Assembly (NCBI GenBank): GCA_945872035.1
Contig: CAMBYA010000022.1
Location: forward strand, 1 to 14,600
Length of the DNA stretch: 14,600 bases
Direction of reading: 5' to 3'
Origin: Rhizobium sp. Q54
Lineage (GTDB): Bacteria > Pseudomonadota > Alphaproteobacteria > SMXS01
The notes under the pieces are model-generated. The model made no database searches. It was given only the letters and a program-made list of their open reading frames with translations, and had not been told where the DNA came from. The translations under genes and the position numbers were made by a program. Below, piece after piece: positions 1 through 6,407 of this stretch. How positions within the stretch are numbered: the stretch's first letter is position 1; each line of letters begins with the position of its first letter.

Positions 1-7
1 GGCGGGG

Positions 8-1207
8 ATGACAATGATAGGGGTAGCGCTGGCGTTGCTGGCTTCTCCCGCTTTCGCCGACGAGGCCGCCAATATCCATGACCGCGTCCTGACGCTCGAC
101 ACCCATATCGACATCCCGGCCGACTACGCCACGCCCAAGCACGATCCCGGCATTCGCGGCGACATGCAGGTCGATCTGCCGAAGATGGCCGAGGGCAGGC
201 TGGATGCCGGGTTCTTCATCGTCTATGTGGGCCAGGGACCGGAAACACCGGAGGGCTATGCCGAGGCCTACAGGCAGGCGGTCCAGAAGTTCGACGCCAT
301 CCACCGGCAGGCCGGGCAGTATCCGGGCCGGATCGAGATGGCCTATTCGCCGGCCGACGTGGAGCGGATCGTCGCCTCGGGCAAGGCCGCGTCGTGCATC
401 GGCGTCGAGAACCTGTATCCCGCCGGCCCTGACACCTCGAAGATCGAGGAGTTCTATCGGCGCGGCGCGCGCTACATGTCGTTGACCCATTCCGGCGACA
501 ACCATCTGGCCGACAGCGCCAATCTGCTGGGCCAGCTCGACCAGCCGTCGAAGGAGACCCATCGTGGCCTGACGGAGATGGGATTCGCCGCCATCGCCGA
601 GATGAACCGGCTGGGCGTGATGATCGACGTCTCGCACAGCTCGGAAGCGACGACCTTGCAGGCGATCGAGGCATCGACGGCGCCGGTGATCGCCTCCCAT
701 TCGGCGCTGCGCGGCGTCTACGACATCCCGCGCAACCTCAGCAACGAGGCGCTGAAGGCGCTGGCCGCCAGGGGCGGCGTGGTGCAGGTGGTGGCGTTCG
801 ACAGCTACCTGCGGGCGCCCGCGCCGGAGAAGGTCGCCGCGACGAAGCAACTGCGCGAGGAACTGCGCCTGACCTCGGCCGCCGCCTGGAAGGCGATCAC
901 CGACGAGCAGCGCAAGACCTACATGGTCCGGCTGAAGGAGCTGCACGCCCGATACGGCCGCGCCGGTGTCAACGACCTGGTGGACCACATCGATTACGCC
1001 GTGAAGCTGGTCGGCATCGACCATGTGGGCATCGCCTCCGACTTCGGCGGCGGTGGCGGCATCGGCGGCTGGGAGGATGCATCCGAAACCGGCAACGTCA
1101 CCGCCGAACTGGTCCGGCGCGGCTATGCGGAGGCCGATATCGCCAAGCTGTGGAGCGGCAACCTGCTGCGGGTCTGGCGTTCGGTGGAGGCGGCCAAAAG
1201 CCACTGA
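8..1207 (+). CDS. Membrane dipeptidase, peptidase family M19 (possibly 5'-partial)
   Basis: Zinc metallopeptidase of the renal-dipeptidase family, expected to hydrolyse dipeptides outside the cytoplasm. The protein starts with a hydrophobic stretch ending in SPAFA-DEA (residues 4-18), a signal peptide with an AxA-type cleavage site. The M19 metal ligands are all visible in order: H33 and D35 (DTHID), E134 (VENLYP), H210 (IDVSH) and H231 (ASHS), plus D345 in GIDHVGIASDF. These match H20, D22, E125, H198, H219 and D288 of human DPEP1. The length of 399 aa is normal for the family. The signal peptide lacks the usual basic n-region and the frame is open to the left edge, so the real start may lie upstream of the window; ATG at 8 and ATG at 14 are only the first available. 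Its stop codon abuts the stop of the convergent yoeB with no gap. Substrate unknown. Confidence 0.93.
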   Translation: MTMIGVALALLASPAFADEAANIHDRVLTLDTHIDIPADYATPKHDPGIRGDMQVDLPKMAEGRLDAGFFIVYVGQGPETPEGYAEAYRQAVQKFDAIHRQAGQYPGRIEMAYSPADVERIVASGKAASCIGVENLYPAGPDTSKIEEFYRRGARYMSLTHSGDNHLADSANLLGQLDQPSKETHRGLTEMGFAAIAEMNRLGVMIDVSHSSEATTLQAIEASTAPVIASHSALRGVYDIPRNLSNEALKALAARGGVVQVVAFDSYLRAPAPEKVAATKQLREELRLTSAAAWKAITDEQRKTYMVRLKELHARYGRAGVNDLVDHIDYAVKLVGIDHVGIASDFGGGGGIGGWEDASETGNVTAELVRRGYAEADIAKLWSGNLLRVWRSVEAAKSH

Positions 1208-1474
1208 TCAGTAATGATAGCGGCACTGGACGATTTCGATCCGCCGTTCGCTGTCCTCGCCGGCCACCCGATAGACGATCCGATGTTCGCCCGTGATACG
1301 GCGGGACCACCAGCCCGCCAGGTTGGCGCGCAACGCCTCGGGTTTCCCGATCCCGGAAAAGGGCTGGCGCATGATATCACGAATGAGTTCGTTAACCCGC
1401 GGCAGGACCTTGGGATCCTTGGACTGCCACCAAAGATAGTCCTGCCAGCCGTTGGGATCGAACAGGATCCTCAT
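1208..1474 (-). CDS. yoeB: Txe/YoeB family toxin (mRNA endonuclease)
   Basis: Type II toxin that cleaves mRNA on the ribosome. The 88-aa protein aligns nearly end to end with E. coli YoeB (84 aa), including GKPE (43-46), the block WWSRRITGEHRIVY (55-68) and the C-terminal CRYHY. The catalytic residues known from E. coli, E46, R65, H83 and Y84, are present here as E46, R65, H87 and Y88, so the toxin looks intact. A four-residue insertion before the C terminus accounts for the extra length. Its ATG overlaps the yefM stop codon (ATGA), the usual antitoxin-first order with translational coupling. It is convergent with the dipeptidase gene, stop to stop. Expected to be neutralised and co-repressed together with YefM. 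Confidence 0.95.
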   Translation of the reverse strand: MRILFDPNGWQDYLWWQSKDPKVLPRVNELIRDIMRQPFSGIGKPEALRANLAGWWSRRITGEHRIVYRVAGEDSERRIEIVQCRYHY

Positions 1475-1728
1475 TCGGGATCGACGAGCGTCCGTTCCGA
1501 CAAGCCGCCGCGCCCGGTGGACTCGATGGACTGCATCAATCTCTCTGCATTGCGGGGGCTACGCAGCAGATGGAGGGTCTCCTGCATGGCTTCGTACTCT
1601 TCGAGCGGAAGCAGGACCATGGAGGGCTTCTTCTGGCGCGTGATGATCACGGCCGACCGGTCGTCACACGCCTGGTCCATGATGCTGGCGAGCCGCTCAC
1701 GCGCTTCGGTGAAACTGATGACCGACAT
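1471..1728 (-). CDS. yefM: YefM/Phd family antitoxin
   Basis: Antitoxin that binds the YoeB toxin and represses the operon. The N-terminal Phd/YefM DNA-binding fold is recognisable: MSVISFTEARERLASIMDQ, then AVIITRQKKPSMVLLPLEEYEAMQET (about residues 26-51), followed by an acidic/polar C-terminal tail that in this family folds on the toxin. I chose the ATG at 1728 (85 aa), because GGGAGG lies 5 nt upstream (1734-1739) and the conserved family start is MSVISF. An in-frame upstream start at 1779 would put the promoter and operator inside the gene. The stop overlaps the yoeB start by 4 nt. Together they form a complete, apparently functional toxin-antitoxin module, located between a channel gene and a dipeptidase gene. 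Confidence 0.94.
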   Translation of the reverse strand: MSVISFTEARERLASIMDQACDDRSAVIITRQKKPSMVLLPLEEYEAMQETLHLLRSPRNAERLMQSIESTGRGGLSERTLVDPE

Positions 1729-1740
1729 GTAAGCCTCCCA

Positions 1741-1779
1741 TCTGTACGGATATATGTACAGACATGGGTCGACAGTCAA
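1741..1779 (-). promoter_or_regulatory. yefM-yoeB promoter and YefM-type operator
   Basis: On the minus strand, TTGACT (1779-1774) is a good -35 box, followed by an AT-rich -10 region CATATATC (1756-1749) 17-19 nt further on. The -10 region is embedded in a 7-bp perfect inverted repeat, TCTGTAC (1741-1747) and GTACAGA (1756-1762), with an 8-nt spacer. Seen another way, there are two TGTAC(A/G) sites, at 1743-1748 and 1755-1760, offset by 12 bp. E. coli YefM-YoeB is known to bind paired palindromes with a TGTACA core, so this is very likely the autoregulatory operator. Confidence 0.75.
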
Positions 1780-1787
1780 GACACCTT

Positions 1788-2942
1788 TCAGTTCGGTGTG
1801 GGATTCCGCCCGGGCGGTTTCAGACGGCCCGCGTGCAGATCTTCTTCATCGCCGACCAGCGGCTTGTCGGTGGTCAGCGTGAGCGCCTGGGTCGGCGAGG
1901 CGAATTGCGCTCCCTCGTCCTCGACGATTTCCTTGATCCGCAGCGCCAGTTCTTCCTTCGCGACCTGCCAGGCGGCGACTTCCGGGGTCGCCGTGAAGCA
2001 CATCACCGTCATGTCGACGCTGGAGGTGGTCAGGCTGTCGATCCGGACCGTTACGACATCCTTCGAGAAGGCGTCGCGGCTCCGGATGTAGTCTTCGATG
2101 TTCTGCCGGACCGCGCGGAGCTGGGCGACGGTCGCCCCATGATCGAGGCTGATCTTCCAGTTGATCTGGCGCGCGTTGAACCGGCTCAGATTGGCGACGG
2201 CGCCGTCCGCCAGCTTCGAATTGGGCAGGAACACAGGCGCCCTGTCGCCGCGGCGGATCGAGGTCGAGCGGAAGCCGATGGTCTCCACCGTGCCTTCCAG
2301 GCCGTCGACCGACACGATCTCGCCCTTGTTGAAGCGCCGCTCGCTGAGGATCGCCATGCCCGCGATCAGGTTCTTGAACAGGTCCTGCGCGCCCAGCGCG
2401 ACAGCCACGCCGAACAGGCCCAGTCCGGCGAGCAGCGGCCCGACCTTGATGCCCCACATCTCCAGCACGATGGCGACGCCGATGAAGGCGACGACCAGGC
2501 GCACGGCCTTCACCAGCCAGTCGATCGTGTCGCTGCCCAGAACATGCTGCAGCGGCATCGCGACGCGGCCGAGGGGCTGAACGGCCCGGTGGATCGCCCA
2601 GAAGATGGCGAAGGCGACCAGCGAGCGGATGATCAGTTCGAGCGTCACCCAGTATTTCGGCGACGGGTCGAGGAATCGGAACGCAAGGTAAAGGCCGAGA
2701 ATGACCGGCACCAGCCGCAGCGGCGGCGCGATCGCGTCCAGCACCACATCGTCGAAGCGGTTTTCGGTGCGCGCGGTCGCCCGTTTCAGGTTGGCGACGA
2801 CGATGCGCGAGAACAGCCGCCGGACGAACACCGCCAGCACCACGATGGCGATGGCAATCAGAATGTCGCCCACGGTGCTGCCGAGCAGCCCGTGGTTCCA
2901 CACGTCCACCGTCAACGTCCAGAAGTCTTCTACCTGCTCCAT
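1788..2942 (-). CDS. MscS-family mechanosensitive ion channel
   Basis: Inner-membrane channel expected to open under membrane tension during osmotic downshift. The 384-aa protein has about five membrane segments (roughly residues 22-42, 74-91, 104-122, 143-163 and 167-199). The last contains VGPLLAGLGLFGVAVALGAQ, which resembles the Gly/Ala-rich pore helix TM3 of MscS. It is followed by the beta-domain signature FNKGEIVSVDGLEGTVETIG (204-223), VFLPNSKL and a C-terminal alpha/beta domain. I chose the ATG at 2942 because GAAGG precedes it by about 7 nt; an in-frame ATG at 2978 would add 12 residues. The gene is divergent from the sigma-factor gene, with about 114 bp between the starts. A role in osmotic protection is family knowledge; no partner is visible. 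Confidence 0.92.
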   Translation of the reverse strand: MEQVEDFWTLTVDVWNHGLLGSTVGDILIAIAIVVLAVFVRRLFSRIVVANLKRATARTENRFDDVVLDAIAPPLRLVPVILGLYLAFRFLDPSPKYWVTLELIIRSLVAFAIFWAIHRAVQPLGRVAMPLQHVLGSDTIDWLVKAVRLVVAFIGVAIVLEMWGIKVGPLLAGLGLFGVAVALGAQDLFKNLIAGMAILSERRFNKGEIVSVDGLEGTVETIGFRSTSIRRGDRAPVFLPNSKLADGAVANLSRFNARQINWKISLDHGATVAQLRAVRQNIEDYIRSRDAFSKDVVTVRIDSLTTSSVDMTVMCFTATPEVAAWQVAKEELALRIKEIVEDEGAQFASPTQALTLTTDKPLVGDEEDLHAGRLKPPGRNPTPN

Positions 2943-3007
2943 GCCCCAGCCTTCATTGCCAATCGGTCGACAGGACATAAAGCCCGCGAGACAGAAAACA
3001 TGCGTTC

Positions 3008-3037
3008 TGATCCGCCGGGCCGCCATGCACGTATGAC
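3008..3037 (+). promoter_or_regulatory. Candidate RpoE (ECF) autoregulatory promoter
   Basis: TGATCC at 3008-3013, an 18-nt spacer, then TATGAC at 3032-3037 (preceded by CG). TGATCC is, as I recall it, the -35 hexamer of R. sphaeroides RpoE promoters. The position is right: transcription would start near 3041-3044, just ahead of the GAGGGA ribosome site and ATG at 3057. The same arrangement occurs in front of the photolyase gene (9206-9235), which strengthens the assignment. Confidence 0.7.
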
Positions 3038-3056
3038 ACGGCATGACGAGGGAAAG

Positions 3057-3704
3057 ATGACACAGCAAGCCGCGACCATTACCATCGCCCCGGCGTCCGC
3101 ACCCTGGCGGCGCACGGGAAGCAAAAGACGCATGCAGCAACGGGCCGTCACGTCTCCAGAACAGGCCAGACGTCTCGAAGCGCTGGTGGGCCTGATCGCG
3201 TGCCACCGTGACCGGAACGCCTTCATCGAGCTGTTCCAGCATTTCGCGCCGCGCCTGAAAGCCTTCATGATGCGCGGCGGCGCCGACCCCGAGACCGCCG
3301 AGGAAATCGCCCAGGAAGCCATGATCACCGTCTGGAACAAGGCCGAACAGTTCGATCCTGCGCGCGCCGCGCTGTCGACATGGATTTTCACCATCGCCCG
3401 CAACAAGAGGATCGACATGTTGCGGCGGCAGGTGAGGCCCGAAATCGATCCGCTCGACATCGCCATCGACGAAGAACCCGCGCCCGATGCACGAATGGCC
3501 CTGGCGCAGGCATCGGCCGACCTGCGCAGTTCCATCGCCCTCTTGCCGCCCGAGCAGCGGCAAGTCCTGCAGCTCGCATTCTTCGAGGACAAGTCCCATG
3601 GTGTCATCTCGGTCGAACTGGGCCTGCCGCTGGGTACGGTCAAGTCCCGCATCCGGCTGGCGCTGGCGCGGCTGCGCGGCATGATCGAGGGGCACCTGCC
3701 ATGA
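3057..3704 (+). CDS. rpoE: ECF RNA polymerase sigma factor, RpoE (ECF11-like)
   Basis: Alternative sigma factor of the extracytoplasmic-function type. Region 2 covers about residues 55-125 (AFIELFQHFAPRLKAF, TVWNKAEQFDPARAALSTWIFTIARNKRIDMLRR). Region 4 covers about 160-207 (LPPEQRQVLQLAFFEDKSH, GLPLGTVKSRIRLALARLR). The wording of both regions is close to RpoE of Rhodobacter sphaeroides, which responds to singlet oxygen. I chose ATG 3057 (215 aa), because GAGGGAAAG directly precedes it and a candidate promoter lies just upstream; an internal ATG at 3132 would give 190 aa. The stop overlaps the start of the ChrR-like gene (ATGA), the usual sigma/anti-sigma coupling. It probably activates its own operon and the convergent photolyase operon. 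Confidence 0.94.
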   Translation: MTQQAATITIAPASAPWRRTGSKRRMQQRAVTSPEQARRLEALVGLIACHRDRNAFIELFQHFAPRLKAFMMRGGADPETAEEIAQEAMITVWNKAEQFDPARAALSTWIFTIARNKRIDMLRRQVRPEIDPLDIAIDEEPAPDARMALAQASADLRSSIALLPPEQRQVLQLAFFEDKSHGVISVELGLPLGTVKSRIRLALARLRGMIEGHLP

Positions 3705-4348
3705 CCGCCGACCTGGACCTGCTGCTGCTGGACTATGCGAGCGGCGCGCTGCCGGAAGGCCCCGCGCTGGCGGTCGCCACCAAGCTGGCCCTCGACCCGC
3801 TCGCCCGCGCAGACATGCGGCTGCTGGAGGCGACCGGCGGCGCCCTGTTCGCCGGCGTGGAGCCGGAGGCGGTGTCGGAAAGCCTGCTGGAGGCGACGCT
3901 CGACCGGCTTGAAGGGGAATCGGCGGGATTCGGGCTGGCGGCGCCGCCCGACGACGAAGTCCGCCGTTTGCTGCCCGCGCCGCTCTGGCGATACGCACCG
4001 AAGGGTCTGGACGGGCTGCAATGGAAGCAGTGGGGCAAGCATGTACGCGAAGCCACGCTGCCACTCGCCGACCGGCGCTACCGGGCGACGCTGCTGCACA
4101 TCAAGGGCGGGCACGGGGTGATGCGCCACACCCATCGCGGCACCGAATACACCGTCGTGCTGGCCGGCTCGTTCCATGACGAGGACGGGCGTTACGGCAC
4201 CGGCGCGATGCAGATCTGCGACGGCACGATCCGGCACAGGCCCATCGCCGACGAGGGCGAGGATTGCCTTTGCCTGGGCGTGCTGGACGCGCCCATGCAC
4301 TTCACCGGTCTGCTGGGCCGGTTCATCAATCCCAAGGTCCGGTTCTAG
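3701..4348 (+). CDS. chrR: ChrR-like cupin anti-sigma factor, without the N-terminal zinc ligands
   Basis: Predicted inhibitor of the upstream sigma factor. The 215-aa length and two-domain layout match R. sphaeroides ChrR (213 aa). Residues 1-50 form the sigma-binding domain (LLLLDYASGALPEGPALAVATKLAL, LEATGGAL). Residues about 95-205 form the cupin, which keeps all four metal ligands: H143 and H145 (RHTHRGTEY), E149 and H179, plus the CLC pair at 189-191. In ChrR the N-terminal domain binds zinc through H6, H31, C35 and C38. Here the equivalent positions of the last three are K28, D32 and A35, and there is no His or Cys in the first 50 residues. The domain must therefore fold without that zinc, as RseA-type anti-sigma domains do. 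The start overlaps the rpoE stop, with GAGGGG about 8 nt upstream. The gene ends 5 bp from the convergent methyltransferase gene. Confidence 0.88.
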   Translation: MTADLDLLLLDYASGALPEGPALAVATKLALDPLARADMRLLEATGGALFAGVEPEAVSESLLEATLDRLEGESAGFGLAAPPDDEVRRLLPAPLWRYAPKGLDGLQWKQWGKHVREATLPLADRRYRATLLHIKGGHGVMRHTHRGTEYTVVLAGSFHDEDGRYGTGAMQICDGTIRHRPIADEGEDCLCLGVLDAPMHFTGLLGRFINPKVRF

Positions 4349-4353
4349 CAACT

Positions 4354-5637
4354 CTACTCCCGCGTCAGCGCGACCTGCATGACGTCGATTGTCTTGGCGC
4401 GGAAGCCGCCCTCGCAATAGGCCAGGTAGTAGCGCCACAGCCGGCGGAACCGGTCGTCCAGGCCGTCGAAGCGGAGCCCTTCGGCAGCGGTTTCGAAGCG
4501 TTCGCGCCACAGCCGCAGCGTGCGCGCATAGTGATCGGCGTAGAACGCCTCGTTCAGCACCTTCAGTCCGGCGCGTCCCACCTCCTCGCGAAACACCTTG
4601 AGCGACGGCAGCATGCCGCCGGGGAAGATGTGGGTCTGGATGAAGTCGGGCCGGCGCCGGTAGGATTCGTAGGCGTCGTCGCGGATGGTGATGACCTGCA
4701 GCGCGGCGCGGCCGCCAGGGCGCACGGTCTGCGCCACCTTGTCGAAGAACGCCGGCCAGTATTTCTCGCCCACGGCCTCGAACATCTCGATCGACGCCAG
4801 ATGATCGAAATTGCCTTGCACGTCACGGTAGTCGACGAGCTGGACCGACACCTGGTTGCCAAGGCCGGCGCGCTGGATGCGCTCGCTGGCATAGCGGTGC
4901 TGTTCCTGGGAGATGGTGATGGAGGTGACGTCGACGCCGCGCTCGCGCGCCGCGAACTCGGCGAAGCCGCCCCAGCCGCAGCCGATCTCCAGCACCCGCT
5001 CGCCCGGCTTCGGGTCGATCATGTCCAGCAGCCGCCGATACTTGTGGCGCTGCGCTTCCTCGAGCGTCGTGTCCTCGGTCGGGAACACGCCCGAGGAATA
5101 GGTGACGGTGTCGTCGAGCCAGGAGGTGTAGAACTCGTTGCCGAGGTCGTAGTGGGCGGCGATGTTGCGCCGGCTGCCCTTGCGCGAATTGGGCCGCACC
5201 GAATGGGCCAGCCGCTGCAGCGCCTGGGACAGCTTGTGGCCCTGGATCTCGCGGCGGGCGCCCAACCGGTTGCGCGCCGCCAACTCGATCAGCGAGGCCA
5301 GGTCCGTGGTCTCCCAGTGGCCGGCGATGTAGGAGTCGGCGAAACCCACGCTGCCGGCGCCGAACAGTCGCTTCAGCGCGTCCCAGTTGCGGAAATGCAG
5401 GTCCGCCTCCGGGCCCGGCTCGGCGCCCCGGAAGGTTCGGCGCTCGCCGGAGGGTACCTCGACGGTGAGTATGCCGGCTTCCAGATTGCGGTCGATGAAG
5501 CCGAAGAGTTGCGCCTCTCCGGCGCGGCTGAGCAGGCGCCCGATCCCGCCGAGGGCCATACGCGGCAACCCCAGTCCCTGGGCGGCGATGCGCCCGGCCG
5601 GGCTATCTTCCGGCAGCATAAAGTGGTTCATGGACAT
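4354..5637 (-). CDS. Cyclopropane-fatty-acyl-phospholipid synthase family SAM methyltransferase
   Basis: SAM-dependent methyltransferase acting on unsaturated acyl chains of membrane phospholipids. The 427-aa protein carries the SAM motif VLEIGCGWGG (215-224), the family block HYDLGNEFYTSWLDDTVTYSSGVF (162-185), E287 in EMFEAVG, and Y370. Compared with E. coli Cfa, two bicarbonate-site positions differ: C139 corresponds to S182, and H266 corresponds to Q314 (LQVITI). E239 and Y317 are kept (E287, Y370). This pattern, as I recall, marks the paralogue that travels with FAD-oxidoreductase and DUF1365 genes. It may methylate without ring closure, as UfaM does in furan fatty acid synthesis. The ATG at 5637 has AGGTGG upstream; ATG 5631 is also possible. 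The start lies inside the DUF1365 gene (35-nt overlap), suggesting translational coupling as last gene of the operon. Confidence 0.93.
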   Translation of the reverse strand: MSMNHFMLPEDSPAGRIAAQGLGLPRMALGGIGRLLSRAGEAQLFGFIDRNLEAGILTVEVPSGERRTFRGAEPGPEADLHFRNWDALKRLFGAGSVGFADSYIAGHWETTDLASLIELAARNRLGARREIQGHKLSQALQRLAHSVRPNSRKGSRRNIAAHYDLGNEFYTSWLDDTVTYSSGVFPTEDTTLEEAQRHKYRRLLDMIDPKPGERVLEIGCGWGGFAEFAARERGVDVTSITISQEQHRYASERIQRAGLGNQVSVQLVDYRDVQGNFDHLASIEMFEAVGEKYWPAFFDKVAQTVRPGGRAALQVITIRDDAYESYRRRPDFIQTHIFPGGMLPSLKVFREEVGRAGLKVLNEAFYADHYARTLRLWRERFETAAEGLRFDGLDDRFRRLWRYYLAYCEGGFRAKTIDVMQVALTRE

Positions 5638-6400
5638 GCCCCGCCACCTGTTCGCCTGAAACCTCCGTATCGGGCGGCGCCGGATGCCGCAACACCCGTG
5701 CCCCCTTCCGCCACAGCTTCAATGCCTCCCAGTGGATGCCGCCGATGACCTTCAGCGTCATCAAGGGATGCCGGATAAACATTCGCGCCAGTATGCCATC
5801 TGTCAACGGCTTGCGCACCCCCGACAGGGCGGCAAAGAGGATGTTGCCTTCCGGCGTCTCCTCGCGGATGGCGACGGCGAGGGTCTCTCCGGGTTCTCCC
5901 AGCCTGAAGTGGTAGCGCGCCTCCATGCCGATGAACGGCGAGACATAGAGATTCTTGTCGCATTCCTGGCGGATGGTGCCGCCCTCGCCGGTCACCGGCA
6001 ACAGGTAGGAATGACGGTCGCGGTAGGTGTTGGTGACTTCGTACAGGATTGCGCGCAGCACGCCGCTGGTGTCGCGAACATAGTAGACGCTGAGCGGGTT
6101 GAACACGTAGCCCAGCACCCGCGGAAAACAGAGCAGCTGGATCCGGCCCACCGGAAAGTCGTGACCCTTCTCCACCAGCACGCGCTCGACCCAGGCGCGC
6201 GGCGTACCGCCGTCGCCAAAGTCCCGGTCACGAAAGCTGAACAGGTTGAACCGGTTATGCGAGAACAGACGGAGCTTCCGGCCCAGTTCGCCAATCTCGT
6301 CCAGGTCGAGCAGCAGCGAGAACACCCGGTAGGTGAAGCGGTGGCGGAATGGGCGCACCCGGTGGTGCATCACCGTCGATTCATAAAGTGACGAGCGCAT
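5603..6400 (-). CDS. DUF1365 domain-containing protein
   Basis: Member of DUF1365, a family without an assigned reaction that is typically found beside COG2907 FAD oxidoreductases and Cfa-like methyltransferases, as here. The 265-aa protein shows the family wording: LYESTVMHHRVRPFRHRFTY near the N terminus, LLCFPRVLGYVFNPLSVYYV (89-108), ILYEVTNTYRDRHSYLL (118-134) and KNLYVSPF (149-156). The C-terminal part includes HPLMTLKVIGGIHWEALKLW (211-230). I see no clear signal peptide or membrane helix. I chose ATG 6400, which lies 7 nt after the stop of the oxidoreductase gene. An in-frame extension to 6643 would overlap that gene by more than 200 nt and is a reading-frame shadow. A role in lipid modification is inferred from context only. 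Confidence 0.93.
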   Translation of the reverse strand: MRSSLYESTVMHHRVRPFRHRFTYRVFSLLLDLDEIGELGRKLRLFSHNRFNLFSFRDRDFGDGGTPRAWVERVLVEKGHDFPVGRIQLLCFPRVLGYVFNPLSVYYVRDTSGVLRAILYEVTNTYRDRHSYLLPVTGEGGTIRQECDKNLYVSPFIGMEARYHFRLGEPGETLAVAIREETPEGNILFAALSGVRKPLTDGILARMFIRHPLMTLKVIGGIHWEALKLWRKGARVLRHPAPPDTEVSGEQVAGHVHEPLYAAGR

Positions 6401-6407
6401 GGCCGGC

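Noticed and set aside
1729..1779. N-terminal extension of the antitoxin to an upstream start at 1779
   Set aside because: It would translate the promoter and operator and has no ribosome site; the ATG at 1728 has GGGAGG at ideal spacing.
1933..1938. Further TGATCC hexamers inside mscS and the photolyase gene
   Set aside because: They lie within coding sequence and have no TAT-type -10 box 18 nt downstream; such hexamers are expected by chance.
1764..3704. Very long open frame (646 codons) on the plus strand ending with the sigma factor
   Set aside because: Its first two thirds run antisense to the mscS gene and read as low-complexity Arg/Asp/Gln/His-rich protein. Only the part from 3057 is a real gene.
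1788..4064. Long minus-strand frame (758 codons) ending with mscS
   Set aside because: The upstream part is antisense to rpoE and chrR. The MscS protein begins at 2942, where a ribosome site and the family N terminus are found.
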